In this document: in pieces, positions 1-8,933 of the stretch
Layout: the number at the start of each line of letters is the position of its first letter
Numbering within the stretch: position 1 is the first letter of the stretch
NCBI GenBank assembly: GCA_964217345.1
Contig: CAXPJI010000032.1
Span: forward strand, 29,848 to 93,847
Origin: UBA3478 sp964217345
Lineage (GTDB): Bacteria; Bacteroidota; Bacteroidia; Flavobacteriales; Flavobacteriaceae
DNA: 64,000 nucleotides
Direction: 5' to 3'
The notes under the pieces: generated by a model
Told to the model about the DNA's origin: nothing
The model's input: the letters and a program-made list of their open reading frames with translations, nothing else
The model's database searches: none
Made by a program: the position numbers and the translations under genes

Positions 1-1
1 A

Positions 2-2644
2 TCATCTTTAGCCTTCGATACTCTTTATGCTGAAGGGCAACGTAGATATGTAGAGAGTTTATCAAGCTATGCACGACAATTCTTAGGTAAATTAGATAAA
101 CCAAAGGTAGATCATATAACAGGTATAGCCCCTGCAATTGCCATTGAACAAAAGGTGACTAACTCAAATCCCCGTTCAATTGTCGGATCGACTACAGAAA
201 TTTACGACTACTTAAAACTTTTATACGCTAGGATAGGGAAAACCTACTCTCCTATTTCTGGAGAACTTGTCAAACGTGATACGGTTTCTGATGTTGTTGA
301 TTTTATAATTTCCCAGGATGAGGGCTCTAAATGGCTACTTATTGCACCCATACATACTGGTGAGAAAAGAGAGGCTCATAAACTTGCTCAATTATATTCA
401 GAAGCAGGCTTTGCTCGAGTGAAATACCAAGATAAGGTTTATCGAATTGATCAATTACCTGAGAATTTCAAAGGGGATTTCGAGTTAGTAGTCGACCGAA
501 TTATCGTCAGAAGGGAAGATGAAGATTTTAAAAATCGACTTTCAGCGGCGGTTGACAACGCCTTTTTCGAAGGTAAAGGCACCTTACACCTTGAATCAAT
601 GGATACTGGTTTAAAACAGCTATTCAATGATCGTTTCGAAAAGGATGGTATAACTTTCGATCAGCCTAGTATTCATCTGTTTAGTTTCAATAATCCATTA
701 GGGGCTTGTAAAAAATGTGAAGGATACGGCGATTTAATTGGTATTGACCCTACCCTTGTAATTCCTAATACCGGATTGTCAATTTATGAAGGAGCCATTG
801 CTCCATGGAATACCGATCGATTTGTAAGGTATAAGGATAAGCTTATAGCCAAAGCCGCATCCATTGGCATCTCCATTCACAAGCCTTGGTTTGAGCTTAG
901 CAATGAAACTAAATTGATTATTTGGAAAGAGCGAAAGTTATTTACAGGAATCGATGCATTTTTCGATAAAATCGAAGAAAAAAACTATAAAATTCAAAAC
1001 CGTGTACTTCTATCCAGATATCGAGGTCGATCAGAGTGTCCAGAATGTGAAGGAAAACGTCTTCGCAAAGAAGCTTCCTTCGTAAAGGTTGCTGACAAAA
1101 GTATTGCCGAACTACTATTAATGCCTGCTGAGGACTTACTCGATTGGATTAGAGGCATCAATCTAAACGAACATGATAAAGCGGTATCAGAACGAATAAT
1201 CATCGAGATTACTTCTAGATTAGAGTATTTAGTAAAGGTAGGATTAGGCTACTTAACCCTTAACAGAAAATCAAGTACATTATCGGGTGGTGAAAGCCAG
1301 CGTATACATCTTGCTAATGCTATTGGAAGTAGCCTTGTCGGATCCATGTATATTCTCGATGAACCTACTATTGGTTTACACTCGAAGGACACTCATCAAA
1401 TCATTGAAGTTCTGCAAGACCTTAGAGATTTAGGAAACACTGTGATTTTAGTGGAACATGATGAGGATATCATGAAGTCTGCCGATTATCTCATTGATAT
1501 TGGACCATTAGCCGGTAGCTTAGGAGGTGAAGTGGTTGCCGAAGGAACACCTGAACAATTTTTAAAATCCGACGCTCTTACCGCCAAATACTTAACCGGA
1601 AGATTAGAAATTACAGTCCCTGAAAAGCGAATAAAGCCCAAATACTTTATCGACATCAAAGGCGCACGTGCACATAACTTAAAAAACATTGACGTAAGCA
1701 TTCCATTAGATTGCCTAACCGTTGTAACTGGTGTTTCAGGTAGTGGAAAGAGTACTCTCATCAGAGGTATTCTATATCCTGCCCTCTTAAAACATCTTCA
1801 AGGTCATGGTCCTAAAGCCTTGGAACACGATCATATCGGTGGAAGTTTAAAGAGAATTGAAGCCATTGAAATGGTCGATCAAAACCCTATCGGACGCTCT
1901 TCAAGATCGAACCCAGTTACTTATATCAAAGCGTATGATGATATCAGAGAGTTAATGGCACGTCAAAAGAGAAGCAAGCTCAATCAGTTTAAGGCAAAAC
2001 ATTTCTCTTTTAATATTGATGGCGGACGTTGTGATCAATGCAAGGGTGACGGTGAAGTAACTGTAGAAATGCAGTTTATGGCCGATGTTGTGCTCATCTG
2101 CGAGGCCTGTAAAGGAACTCGATTCAAAGAAGAAGTTCTTGAGGTTCAATTCCAAGAAAAGAATATTCATGATCTTTTAAAACTCACGGTGCAAGAAGCT
2201 TATGATTTTTTTGAAACTCACGGTGAGTATAAAATTGCTAGAAAACTGCGACCGCTAATCGATGTAGGCTTAGGGTATGTTCAGCTCGGGCAGTCTTCTG
2301 CCACTTTATCTGGTGGTGAAGCTCAGAGAATTAAGTTAGCATCCTTTCTTAGTAAAGGAAATAATAGTTCACGAACCCTTTTCATATTTGATGAACCAAC
2401 CACAGGGTTGCACTTTCACGATATCAAGCTCCTTTTAGATTCATTTACCGCTCTTATTGCGAACGGACATACGGTAATCGTTGTTGAGCACCATCTTGAT
2501 CTCATAAAATGTGCCGATCATATTATTGATTTAGGACCCGTTGGAGGAACTAAGGGTGGACAACTACTCACAGTTGGAACTCCCGAAGAAGTGGTACTAT
2601 CTAAGGATTCGTTTACCGCCGAATACCTTAGATTAAAGATTTAA
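2..2644 (+). CDS. uvrA: UvrABC excinuclease subunit A, 5' end cut by window
   Basis: DNA-damage recognition ATPase of nucleotide excision repair; as a dimer it loads UvrB at lesions. The reading frame is open from base 2, where SSLAFDTLYAEGQRRY continues directly after the first Walker A motif, so only about 60-70 N-terminal residues lie outside the window. Visible in order are a first zinc module (CKKCEGYG, then CPECEGKR), ABC signature LSGGESQRIHLA, ILDEPTIGLH, a second Walker A (GVSGSGKSTL), a second zinc module (CDQCKGDGE, CEACKGTRF), signature LSGGEAQRIKLA and FDEPTTGLHF. About 880 residues are present, as expected for a UvrA of roughly 940. The GTG at 155 is internal and not the start. 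The 3' end overlaps the convergent flippase gene by 17 bases. Identity is certain. Confidence 0.98.
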   Translation, partial: SSLAFDTLYAEGQRRYVESLSSYARQFLGKLDKPKVDHITGIAPAIAIEQKVTNSNPRSIVGSTTEIYDYLKLLYARIGKTYSPISGELVKRDTVSDVVDFIISQDEGSKWLLIAPIHTGEKREAHKLAQLYSEAGFARVKYQDKVYRIDQLPENFKGDFELVVDRIIVRREDEDFKNRLSAAVDNAFFEGKGTLHLESMDTGLKQLFNDRFEKDGITFDQPSIHLFSFNNPLGACKKCEGYGDLIGIDPTLVIPNTGLSIYEGAIAPWNTDRFVRYKDKLIAKAASIGISIHKPWFELSNETKLIIWKERKLFTGIDAFFDKIEEKNYKIQNRVLLSRYRGRSECPECEGKRLRKEASFVKVADKSIAELLLMPAEDLLDWIRGINLNEHDKAVSERIIIEITSRLEYLVKVGLGYLTLNRKSSTLSGGESQRIHLANAIGSSLVGSMYILDEPTIGLHSKDTHQIIEVLQDLRDLGNTVILVEHDEDIMKSADYLIDIGPLAGSLGGEVVAEGTPEQFLKSDALTAKYLTGRLEITVPEKRIKPKYFIDIKGARAHNLKNIDVSIPLDCLTVVTGVSGSGKSTLIRGILYPALLKHLQGHGPKALEHDHIGGSLKRIEAIEMVDQNPIGRSSRSNPVTYIKAYDDIRELMARQKRSKLNQFKAKHFSFNIDGGRCDQCKGDGEVTVEMQFMADVVLICEACKGTRFKEEVLEVQFQEKNIHDLLKLTVQEAYDFFETHGEYKIARKLRPLIDVGLGYVQLGQSSATLSGGEAQRIKLASFLSKGNNSSRTLFIFDEPTTGLHFHDIKLLLDSFTALIANGHTVIVVEHHLDLIKCADHIIDLGPVGGTKGGQLLTVGTPEEVVLSKDSFTAEYLRLKI

Positions 2645-4043
2645 TAAATTCTCGAAGCTTTCCCCTTTGGTTAAGATGTATTAGAAAAATTGCTAATAAT
2701 CCTATAGAAACATAAATCGCAAAAGCCTCGATTTGAATCCATGCCAAACTGGATAAGACAATCGATATGACTGGCCAGAAGTAGTCTCGGCTCACCAATG
2801 ATATCCGAAACCATCTCCATGCGAACCAATGTTTTAATGTGGAGAAAACACAAAATGTTAGCGCGGTAGCGAAGGCGGCACCTTTAAGACCGTATAAGGG
2901 TATCATCCAAACGTTGGTAAGTACCAGTAAAGCAAACATCAAAATGCTTAAAACAAGATACTTTGAATAAAATTTAGAGTATTGAAATAGCGGTATGGTC
3001 AAGCCTGAAATAGCGTCGATAAATTTGGCGAAAATTAAAATGGGGATTAAGTCCAAACCCTTTTCAAACTCAACGGGCAGAACTAATTGGATTAAAGGCA
3101 ATGCAGCCAACAACAACAGAACAATAAGTGAACTAAGATCTAAAATTTGATCGTTAGCACTTTTTAATTCATCAGCGACATGAAACGAGTTGCTATCTAG
3201 GTGGTAAGAGCGGGCCGTTTTAGGGCCGTATAAGGGTAAATAACCTCTAAACGGAATTGCAACGGTGGTTGCGATAAAAACAGCTACGGTATAATTAGCC
3301 ACCTCAGAGGCAGTCATCAATTCGAACAGCATTACTTTATCTACCTCTAAAAAGAAAAGACTTAAAGAACTCCCTAGTAATACCAAGAACGAGTAGCTAA
3401 GTATCTTATTCCACTTTAAACCTTTAAAATTAAAGGAGGGTGAGATTCCTGATATTTTTAAGGCTGTGATCCATATGAGTAACGCTCGGGTTAAATAGCT
3501 TATTAACAAAAACAGAATAAAGGGTCTCCAATTAAAATCATACCAAATAAGATGAATCAGGTATAGCGTTATCAGTAAACGAGGATATATTTCTTTTAAA
3601 AAAACACCGAATCGTGGTTTAAATTGAAGCTTAGCCAGAGCGAAACCAAGTTCGAAAACTCCCATTGATAAAGCAATAGCCAAAATAGTAATAGACTCAT
3701 ATAAGCTGAGATTATTGATAGCCTCAGAGTATTGGCCTAACCATTCATTAAAAAAATAAACGACACCAAATAAAATTGAACTAATCAGCGAGATTGCTAG
3801 TATAGCAAATCCTAATAAACGAGATCTTTGAACAGGGGTAATCGTACCATAAAATCGAAGTAGCCCTTGAGGCATGCCTAGGCTTATAAAGGGCGAAATA
3901 AGTGTAGCTGAAGCTAGAATGAAAGCAATCGTACCGTATTGTTCTACACCTACTAATCGGGTATAAAGTACAAGGGTGTTTAATGCTCCAAGAATAAAGC
4001 CAAAAAGGGTTAGTCCGCTCGATTGAATAGAGGTTCTATTCAT
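2628..4043 (-). CDS. Polysaccharide flippase (Wzx/MVF-type membrane protein)
   Basis: A 471-residue, very hydrophobic protein with about 12-14 predicted membrane helices and no soluble domain. The N-terminus (SSGLTLFGFILGALNTLVLY, then GVEQYG) is typical of the oligosaccharide flippases that move undecaprenyl-linked glycans across the inner membrane (polysaccharide biosynthesis family of the MOP superfamily). Its start overlaps the stop of the upstream glycosyltransferase by four bases, and that gene overlaps yfhO, so the three are probably co-transcribed for a cell-surface glycan. The exact substrate cannot be read from the sequence. A MATE-type exporter is less likely because of the glycosyltransferase context. 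Confidence 0.85.
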   Translation of the reverse strand: MNRTSIQSSGLTLFGFILGALNTLVLYTRLVGVEQYGTIAFILASATLISPFISLGMPQGLLRFYGTITPVQRSRLLGFAILAISLISSILFGVVYFFNEWLGQYSEAINNLSLYESITILAIALSMGVFELGFALAKLQFKPRFGVFLKEIYPRLLITLYLIHLIWYDFNWRPFILFLLISYLTRALLIWITALKISGISPSFNFKGLKWNKILSYSFLVLLGSSLSLFFLEVDKVMLFELMTASEVANYTVAVFIATTVAIPFRGYLPLYGPKTARSYHLDSNSFHVADELKSANDQILDLSSLIVLLLLAALPLIQLVLPVEFEKGLDLIPILIFAKFIDAISGLTIPLFQYSKFYSKYLVLSILMFALLVLTNVWMIPLYGLKGAAFATALTFCVFSTLKHWFAWRWFRISLVSRDYFWPVISIVLSSLAWIQIEAFAIYVSIGLLAIFLIHLNQRGKLREFIKSLI

Positions 4044-5332
4044 AATGTCTTTATAAGTTTTACATATTGCTCGGCAGCAAAAGAACGGCTAAACTCAGAA
4101 ATGTCGTTGTTTAAAATCATACTCTCATTTGAAAGGTACCGAGAAAATATTAGGTCTAGGTACGAACCTACGGCTAGCTTACTATCAGAAGTAACTAAAT
4201 GTAGGTTTTGAGAATCTAAAATTTTCTGAACATCCCAATTTTCAGGGCCAATAGCCAAAATAGGTCTTCTAGCTTTTAGGTAATTAAATAATTTTCCGGG
4301 AATCGCGTAATTATATCCAGAAACTGAAGATTCAAGAAGTAGCAAACAGGCTGCCTTTCTCTCTAACTGCTCGCAATATTCTTTGGTTTGATAACCTAAA
4401 AACTCTACGTAGGGCTCTAGGCCTAGATTAATCAGAGTATGCCTGACTTCCTTAGAAACCTCTCCTACTAGAAAGATTTTCAAATGAGCCCTCCAATCTT
4501 TACTAGTCTTAATCCTTTCACTTATCGTCTGCCAAAGATTTACTGAATTACGATGAGCAAAAAGTGATCCTGAATGAACCAAATAGAATCCTTCAGGAGC
4601 ACTATTATTTTCGATGAGACTTCCATCATATCCATTAGTGATGCATTTAATCTTTTCGCCGTATTCTTTGTATCGTTCTGATAAATGTTTAGTTAACGAA
4701 AAGCTAGTAGTTACAATGGCATCACTTTGGCTAATAATCGATTTTTCAAGACGTTGATGTTTGCTCTTAGTGTTTTCAGTTAAAGAGAGTAATTGTAGAT
4801 ATCCCAGGTCTGCAATAGGATCTCGCAAGTCTGAAATCCATTTTATGTGTTCAAAGAATTCCTTTAATCTTAAACCTACCAAATGTACACTATGAGGAGG
4901 GCCGGTAGTAATAAGAGTCATTGGACCCTCTACCTCTTTTTTTAGGTATTGGATGACCGCCTTGCTCCAAAATAGACGAGCATCAGGAAAAAAGTAATTG
5001 GCTCTTGACCAAAATGCCAATTTCTTTATCCAGGAACTATTTTCATTAGAGATTAAACCCTTTGAAAAATTTTTCGATTTACCCAATGAAAGTCGATTGA
5101 TCCATCGCAAAGGCTCTATCGACCGAACTTTTACCACCTTAATTTGGTTTGAAATAGAAGCAGATAAACCTTCATCTATTTGTGGGTAAAAAGGTGTCTC
5201 AGGGATAATAACTGTCAAATCCATCCCCAAATCTTGAATCCGATGGGCTAGCGAAAGCCATCGTTGAACACCAGGACCTCCAGACGGTGGCCAGTAATAA
5301 GAAATCAGGATAATTTTATTCAGCCTTTCCAC
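4040..5332 (-). CDS. Glycosyltransferase, GT4-like
   Basis: A 430-residue cytoplasmic GT-B fold enzyme, probably transferring a sugar from a nucleotide donor. The N-terminus shows the glycine-rich acceptor loop of GT4 enzymes (YYWPPSGGPGVQRW); the C-terminal half holds the donor-site region (LLLLESSVSGYNYAIPGKLF, then LKARRPILAIG), where family members bind the nucleotide-sugar. It overlaps the flippase by four bases and yfhO by 17, so it belongs to the same transcript. In Bacteroidota such enzymes act in LPS, capsule or exopolysaccharide assembly; the sugar cannot be named here. Confidence 0.88.
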   Translation of the reverse strand: MERLNKIILISYYWPPSGGPGVQRWLSLAHRIQDLGMDLTVIIPETPFYPQIDEGLSASISNQIKVVKVRSIEPLRWINRLSLGKSKNFSKGLISNENSSWIKKLAFWSRANYFFPDARLFWSKAVIQYLKKEVEGPMTLITTGPPHSVHLVGLRLKEFFEHIKWISDLRDPIADLGYLQLLSLTENTKSKHQRLEKSIISQSDAIVTTSFSLTKHLSERYKEYGEKIKCITNGYDGSLIENNSAPEGFYLVHSGSLFAHRNSVNLWQTISERIKTSKDWRAHLKIFLVGEVSKEVRHTLINLGLEPYVEFLGYQTKEYCEQLERKAACLLLLESSVSGYNYAIPGKLFNYLKARRPILAIGPENWDVQKILDSQNLHLVTSDSKLAVGSYLDLIFSRYLSNESMILNNDISEFSRSFAAEQYVKLIKTL

Positions 5333-7733
5333 GATATACTATAAAAGCAACTAATATTAGAACCAGAAGTCCAATTTGAGCAATGATTCGAACCCAAAAG
5401 GTTTGTGAAACAATCTTTGGCTCAAAACTTAAGGTTATTTCTCCTTCACCTTCAGGAAGCATCGCGCCCATGAAGGAATAATTCGTTCTATATATTTTAA
5501 GAGATTCGCCCCTGTTAGTTCTTAATACCCAATCCTCAGGGCTAGGTGAATAGTACCATTCTGAAAATACCACAAATGCCGGTGATTCTAATTGGTATCT
5601 ATAACTAATTTGGTTCTCTTTAAACGAACTAACTTCTATGAATTCAAGTTCACTAAGCATACGATTCTCCTCATAATCGAATGAGAAGGGCTCATTGATT
5701 TCTATCGATTCTGACTGACTAATTAGTGGTAAATTCAAAAAGCTTTCTTTTAAAGAAGGTTGAAAGCCAATGGACTTAGCCAACCAAATGGGTCCTTTTG
5801 AACTCGGATAGGCAGACGCTATTCTATTACCCTCCTCGTCGTTACTTATCAAATACTTAATATTTAATAAGTCTAATACTTCGTAGTTTTCGTTTGCGAT
5901 GTGATAATCAAAGATTTGACTAATATAAGCGGGCTTCGCTGCATGATATCCGCCAATAGATCGATGGTGATATGCAGTAGTTGCACCGTTTAGCCCTTCA
6001 TTAAGATTAAACACTCTGTAGTAAGTATTATCTGATTGAATATTTTTATCCGCATCAGTCAAAGGTATTGGGTTTTGAAATTCCCGCTTTGATTGAAAAT
6101 GATCCGCTGAAGTATACCGATAAGCCACTCCACCTAAATCGAGTAATACTGCACCTAAAACCAAATAAATAAGCACTTCTTTTAATCGTTTTGAATAAAG
6201 GTAGAGAACCGTACAAACGACTAAAATGATAAGGAAAGAACGAAGTGAATCTTTTAAAGCAAGTGCGGTTCGATCCGATCGTAAAGCATCCATAAATTCT
6301 GGACCATAGGCACTTTCGTAATTGATATCATTTACTCCTGAAAAACCGAGTGTAAATGGCAGTAGTGTACCCACACCAATAATGATAAGACTGATCATTA
6401 AGGCCCTGGTCAACGATTGGGTACTTGGAGATAACAACCACCTTCTTAACCCCAAAACGGCAATAATCGGTACCGAAAAAGAAAGTATCACCTGAATTGA
6501 GGAAACTGCTCTAAACTTATTGTAGAGCGGAAAATAATCGACAAATAAATGGCTTAGAAAACTAAAGTTCTTTCCGAACGAGAGAAACAATGCCATTATC
6601 ATGGAAAAATACAGCCATTTGTAATCTTTAAATGATAAGGTAATCAGACCTAAAACAAAAAGAAACAATACCGAAGCTCCGAGGTAGGCAGGAGCAGCAA
6701 CGATCGGCTGACTACCAAAATACAGAGGAGCACTACTTGTGAAATTTCCAATTTCTGCTGGGCCAACATTATACTTCTCTAAAAGTAATTCCAAGTGGCT
6801 TCCCTTTGGTAATGGTTCACCATTAGATCCACCGAAAAGTCTTGGAATGAAAAGATTGAAAGACTCTGCAATCCCATAACTATAGGTAGTAATATACTCA
6901 AAGCTCAATCCAGAATTAGTCGATGCCCCCTCTATTGAAATTTCTGGAGTCGATCGCGTACTAAATTGGGCGTACTGTCGTGTTGCAAAAATCGTAGAAG
7001 CATTTAGAAGCACTGCCCAGAGTATAGATACTATAAAAACTCCTAGCCTTTTTAAAAACACCACTCCTTCTTTCGCATTAATAGCCTCGTATGCTTTGAA
7101 GAGCAGATACACTCCAATAAGCATAAAGAGATAGTAAGTCATTTGATAATGATTAGCTACTAATTCTAAAGCCAGTGAAAGGGTTAAAAATAATGTAGGG
7201 AGTATAAACTTTCTCGAACGAAACAAGTATAGCAATGAAGCCAGAACTAATGGAAAATAACCAATGGCATGTGCTTTAGCATTATGACCTACTTCAATAA
7301 TAATTAGATGGTAGGTAGCTAGTGAAAAGGCTAATGAGCCTAACATTGAAAGTCTAAAATCTATCTTTAAACTCGATAGTAAGATGTAAAAGGAAATTAA
7401 ATAGAGAAATAAGTAATCGATCGGTCGAGGTAAAAATCGAATGACACGGTCTAATGTTTTTACTCCTTGATAGGCGTATTGAGCACCTAGTTGGTAAGTA
7501 GGCATACCGCCGAAAGCATTTTGGGTGTAATACGACTCCTCTCCTGCCGTTCTTAATTCATTTCGCAAATGCGCCATTCCGTTATACTGAATAATATCAG
7601 ATTGTTCGAGGACTTTTCCTTGTAAGGCGGGGTAATAAAAAACACAGGAAATAATCAGAAAGGAAAGAAGCGCTATTCCATGGGTTTTAAAAAAAGTTGA
7701 CATTTTAAAGGTGGTTGTAGATTCGATTGCCAT
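5316..7733 (-). CDS. YfhO family membrane protein
   Basis: An 805-residue integral membrane protein with about a dozen helices in the first 540 residues, a periplasmic domain of about 230 residues (roughly 550-780) and a final helix. This is the architecture of the YfhO family, GT-C-like membrane proteins implicated in Firmicutes in glycosylating cell-envelope polymers with polyprenyl-linked sugars. The motif QSDIIQYNGM after the first helix and the glycine/tyrosine-rich stretch around residues 600-620 are typical. Translation may begin at Met1 or at Met11 (MSTFFKTHG), which sits directly before the first helix. It heads the leftward glycosyltransferase-flippase run. A role in decorating a surface glycan is inferred from context. 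Confidence 0.85.
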   Translation of the reverse strand: MAIESTTTFKMSTFFKTHGIALLSFLIISCVFYYPALQGKVLEQSDIIQYNGMAHLRNELRTAGEESYYTQNAFGGMPTYQLGAQYAYQGVKTLDRVIRFLPRPIDYLFLYLISFYILLSSLKIDFRLSMLGSLAFSLATYHLIIIEVGHNAKAHAIGYFPLVLASLLYLFRSRKFILPTLFLTLSLALELVANHYQMTYYLFMLIGVYLLFKAYEAINAKEGVVFLKRLGVFIVSILWAVLLNASTIFATRQYAQFSTRSTPEISIEGASTNSGLSFEYITTYSYGIAESFNLFIPRLFGGSNGEPLPKGSHLELLLEKYNVGPAEIGNFTSSAPLYFGSQPIVAAPAYLGASVLFLFVLGLITLSFKDYKWLYFSMIMALFLSFGKNFSFLSHLFVDYFPLYNKFRAVSSIQVILSFSVPIIAVLGLRRWLLSPSTQSLTRALMISLIIIGVGTLLPFTLGFSGVNDINYESAYGPEFMDALRSDRTALALKDSLRSFLIILVVCTVLYLYSKRLKEVLIYLVLGAVLLDLGGVAYRYTSADHFQSKREFQNPIPLTDADKNIQSDNTYYRVFNLNEGLNGATTAYHHRSIGGYHAAKPAYISQIFDYHIANENYEVLDLLNIKYLISNDEEGNRIASAYPSSKGPIWLAKSIGFQPSLKESFLNLPLISQSESIEINEPFSFDYEENRMLSELEFIEVSSFKENQISYRYQLESPAFVVFSEWYYSPSPEDWVLRTNRGESLKIYRTNYSFMGAMLPEGEGEITLSFEPKIVSQTFWVRIIAQIGLLVLILVAFIVYRGKAE

Positions 7734-7765
7734 GAATTACGTTGAATTTAAGCTAATTTAGGGCT

Positions 7766-8887
7766 ATGATTACGATCAAAGAATTAAAGACACAAAAAGA
7801 ACTCGTCGATTTTGTAAAGTTTCCCTTTAAACTCTATAAAAATACTCCTTATTGGATTCCTCCAATCATCAGTGACGAGGTGAGTAGTTTCGACAAAACT
7901 CTTAACCCTGTTTTTGAGCACGCCGATGCACGCTTTTTCGTCGCTTTAAAGGGGAATGAAATTGTCGGACGTATTGCAGCTATTATCAACCATGTAGAAG
8001 TAAACCAGCAAGGCCTTAAAAAGATGAGATTCGGATGGTTTGATTTTATAAACAATCTTGAGGTATCTAAGGCATTGCTTGATAAAGTAAATGAGATAGG
8101 GAAAGAGAATCAATTGGAGTTCATGGAAGGTCCTGTAGGTTTCTCCAACCTAGATAAGGTCGGAGTCATGACCGAAGGTTTTGAAAATATGGGTACCATG
8201 ATCACTTGGTATAATCATGCCTACTATATTGATCATTACAAGGCTTATGGATTAGAAAAGGAAAAGGGATACATAGAAAGTGAATTCCCTTCAGAAAATG
8301 CAGACCCGAAGTTCTATGCTGGTTTCAGTGAGGTTATACAAAAGAGATATAATCTTCGTCCTGTAAATTTCAAGCGTACTAAGGATTTAATGCCGAAGGT
8401 GGATCAAATGTTTGATCTCTTTAATAAAAGTTATAGCAAGTTATCTTCTTTCGTGCCCATATCTGAACGACAAAAAAAGTTCTTTAAAGAAAAGTACATT
8501 TCATTTATCAACCCTGAGTATATCAAATTTGTGGTTGACGAAAAAGATAAAATTGTTGCATTTGCTATTGTTATGCCATCTTTCGCAAAAGCTCTAAAAA
8601 AGGCAAATGGAAAATTATTTCCCTTTGGGTTCATCCACCTGTTATGGGCAAAGTACTTTTCAAAGGATGTTACCTTTTATCTGATTGGGATTACTCCAGA
8701 ATATCAATCAAAAGGGGTTACCTCTATTCTATTCACTGAATTTAAACGTGAATTTGACAAAAGAGGTATCCAGATGTGTCATCGAACACCAGAATTAGAA
8801 GACAATCATGCGATCCATCGTTTGTGGGTTAATTTCAATACTACCACCACCCAAAAACGACAAACGATGAAAAAAATGTTGACATAA
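7766..8887 (+). CDS. GNAT-fold N-acyltransferase, related to bacterial ceramide-synthase-like proteins
   Basis: A 373-residue protein whose N-terminal half carries features of a large, poorly named GNAT-type family: FPFKLYKNTPYWIPP, then NPVFEHADARFFVA, NEIVGRIAAI, and further on GPVGFSNLDKVGVM and ITWYNHAYYI. The C-terminal third has the acyl-CoA-binding GNAT element (GITPEYQSKGVTSILF). From memory the Caulobacter ceramide synthase bCerS belongs to this type, acylating the amine of a long-chain base; I could not verify this by alignment. It converges on an alpha-oxoamine synthase gene, the enzyme class that makes such bases, separated only by a terminator. An N-acyltransferase for a sulfonolipid or sphingolipid amine is therefore a reasonable inference; a plain N-acetyltransferase is the alternative. 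Confidence 0.7.
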   Translation: MITIKELKTQKELVDFVKFPFKLYKNTPYWIPPIISDEVSSFDKTLNPVFEHADARFFVALKGNEIVGRIAAIINHVEVNQQGLKKMRFGWFDFINNLEVSKALLDKVNEIGKENQLEFMEGPVGFSNLDKVGVMTEGFENMGTMITWYNHAYYIDHYKAYGLEKEKGYIESEFPSENADPKFYAGFSEVIQKRYNLRPVNFKRTKDLMPKVDQMFDLFNKSYSKLSSFVPISERQKKFFKEKYISFINPEYIKFVVDEKDKIVAFAIVMPSFAKALKKANGKLFPFGFIHLLWAKYFSKDVTFYLIGITPEYQSKGVTSILFTEFKREFDKRGIQMCHRTPELEDNHAIHRLWVNFNTTTTQKRQTMKKMLT

Positions 8888-8916
8888 AAAAGGAGGCTTT
8901 TAGCCTCCTTTTTTTA
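8886..8916. terminator. Bidirectional rho-independent terminator
   Basis: Perfect 8-bp stem AGGAGGCT / AGCCTCCT with a three-base loop, preceded by an A run and followed by a T run. It lies between the two convergent genes and can serve both strands. Confidence 0.9.
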
Positions 8917-8933
8917 TCACTGATATTACTCAG

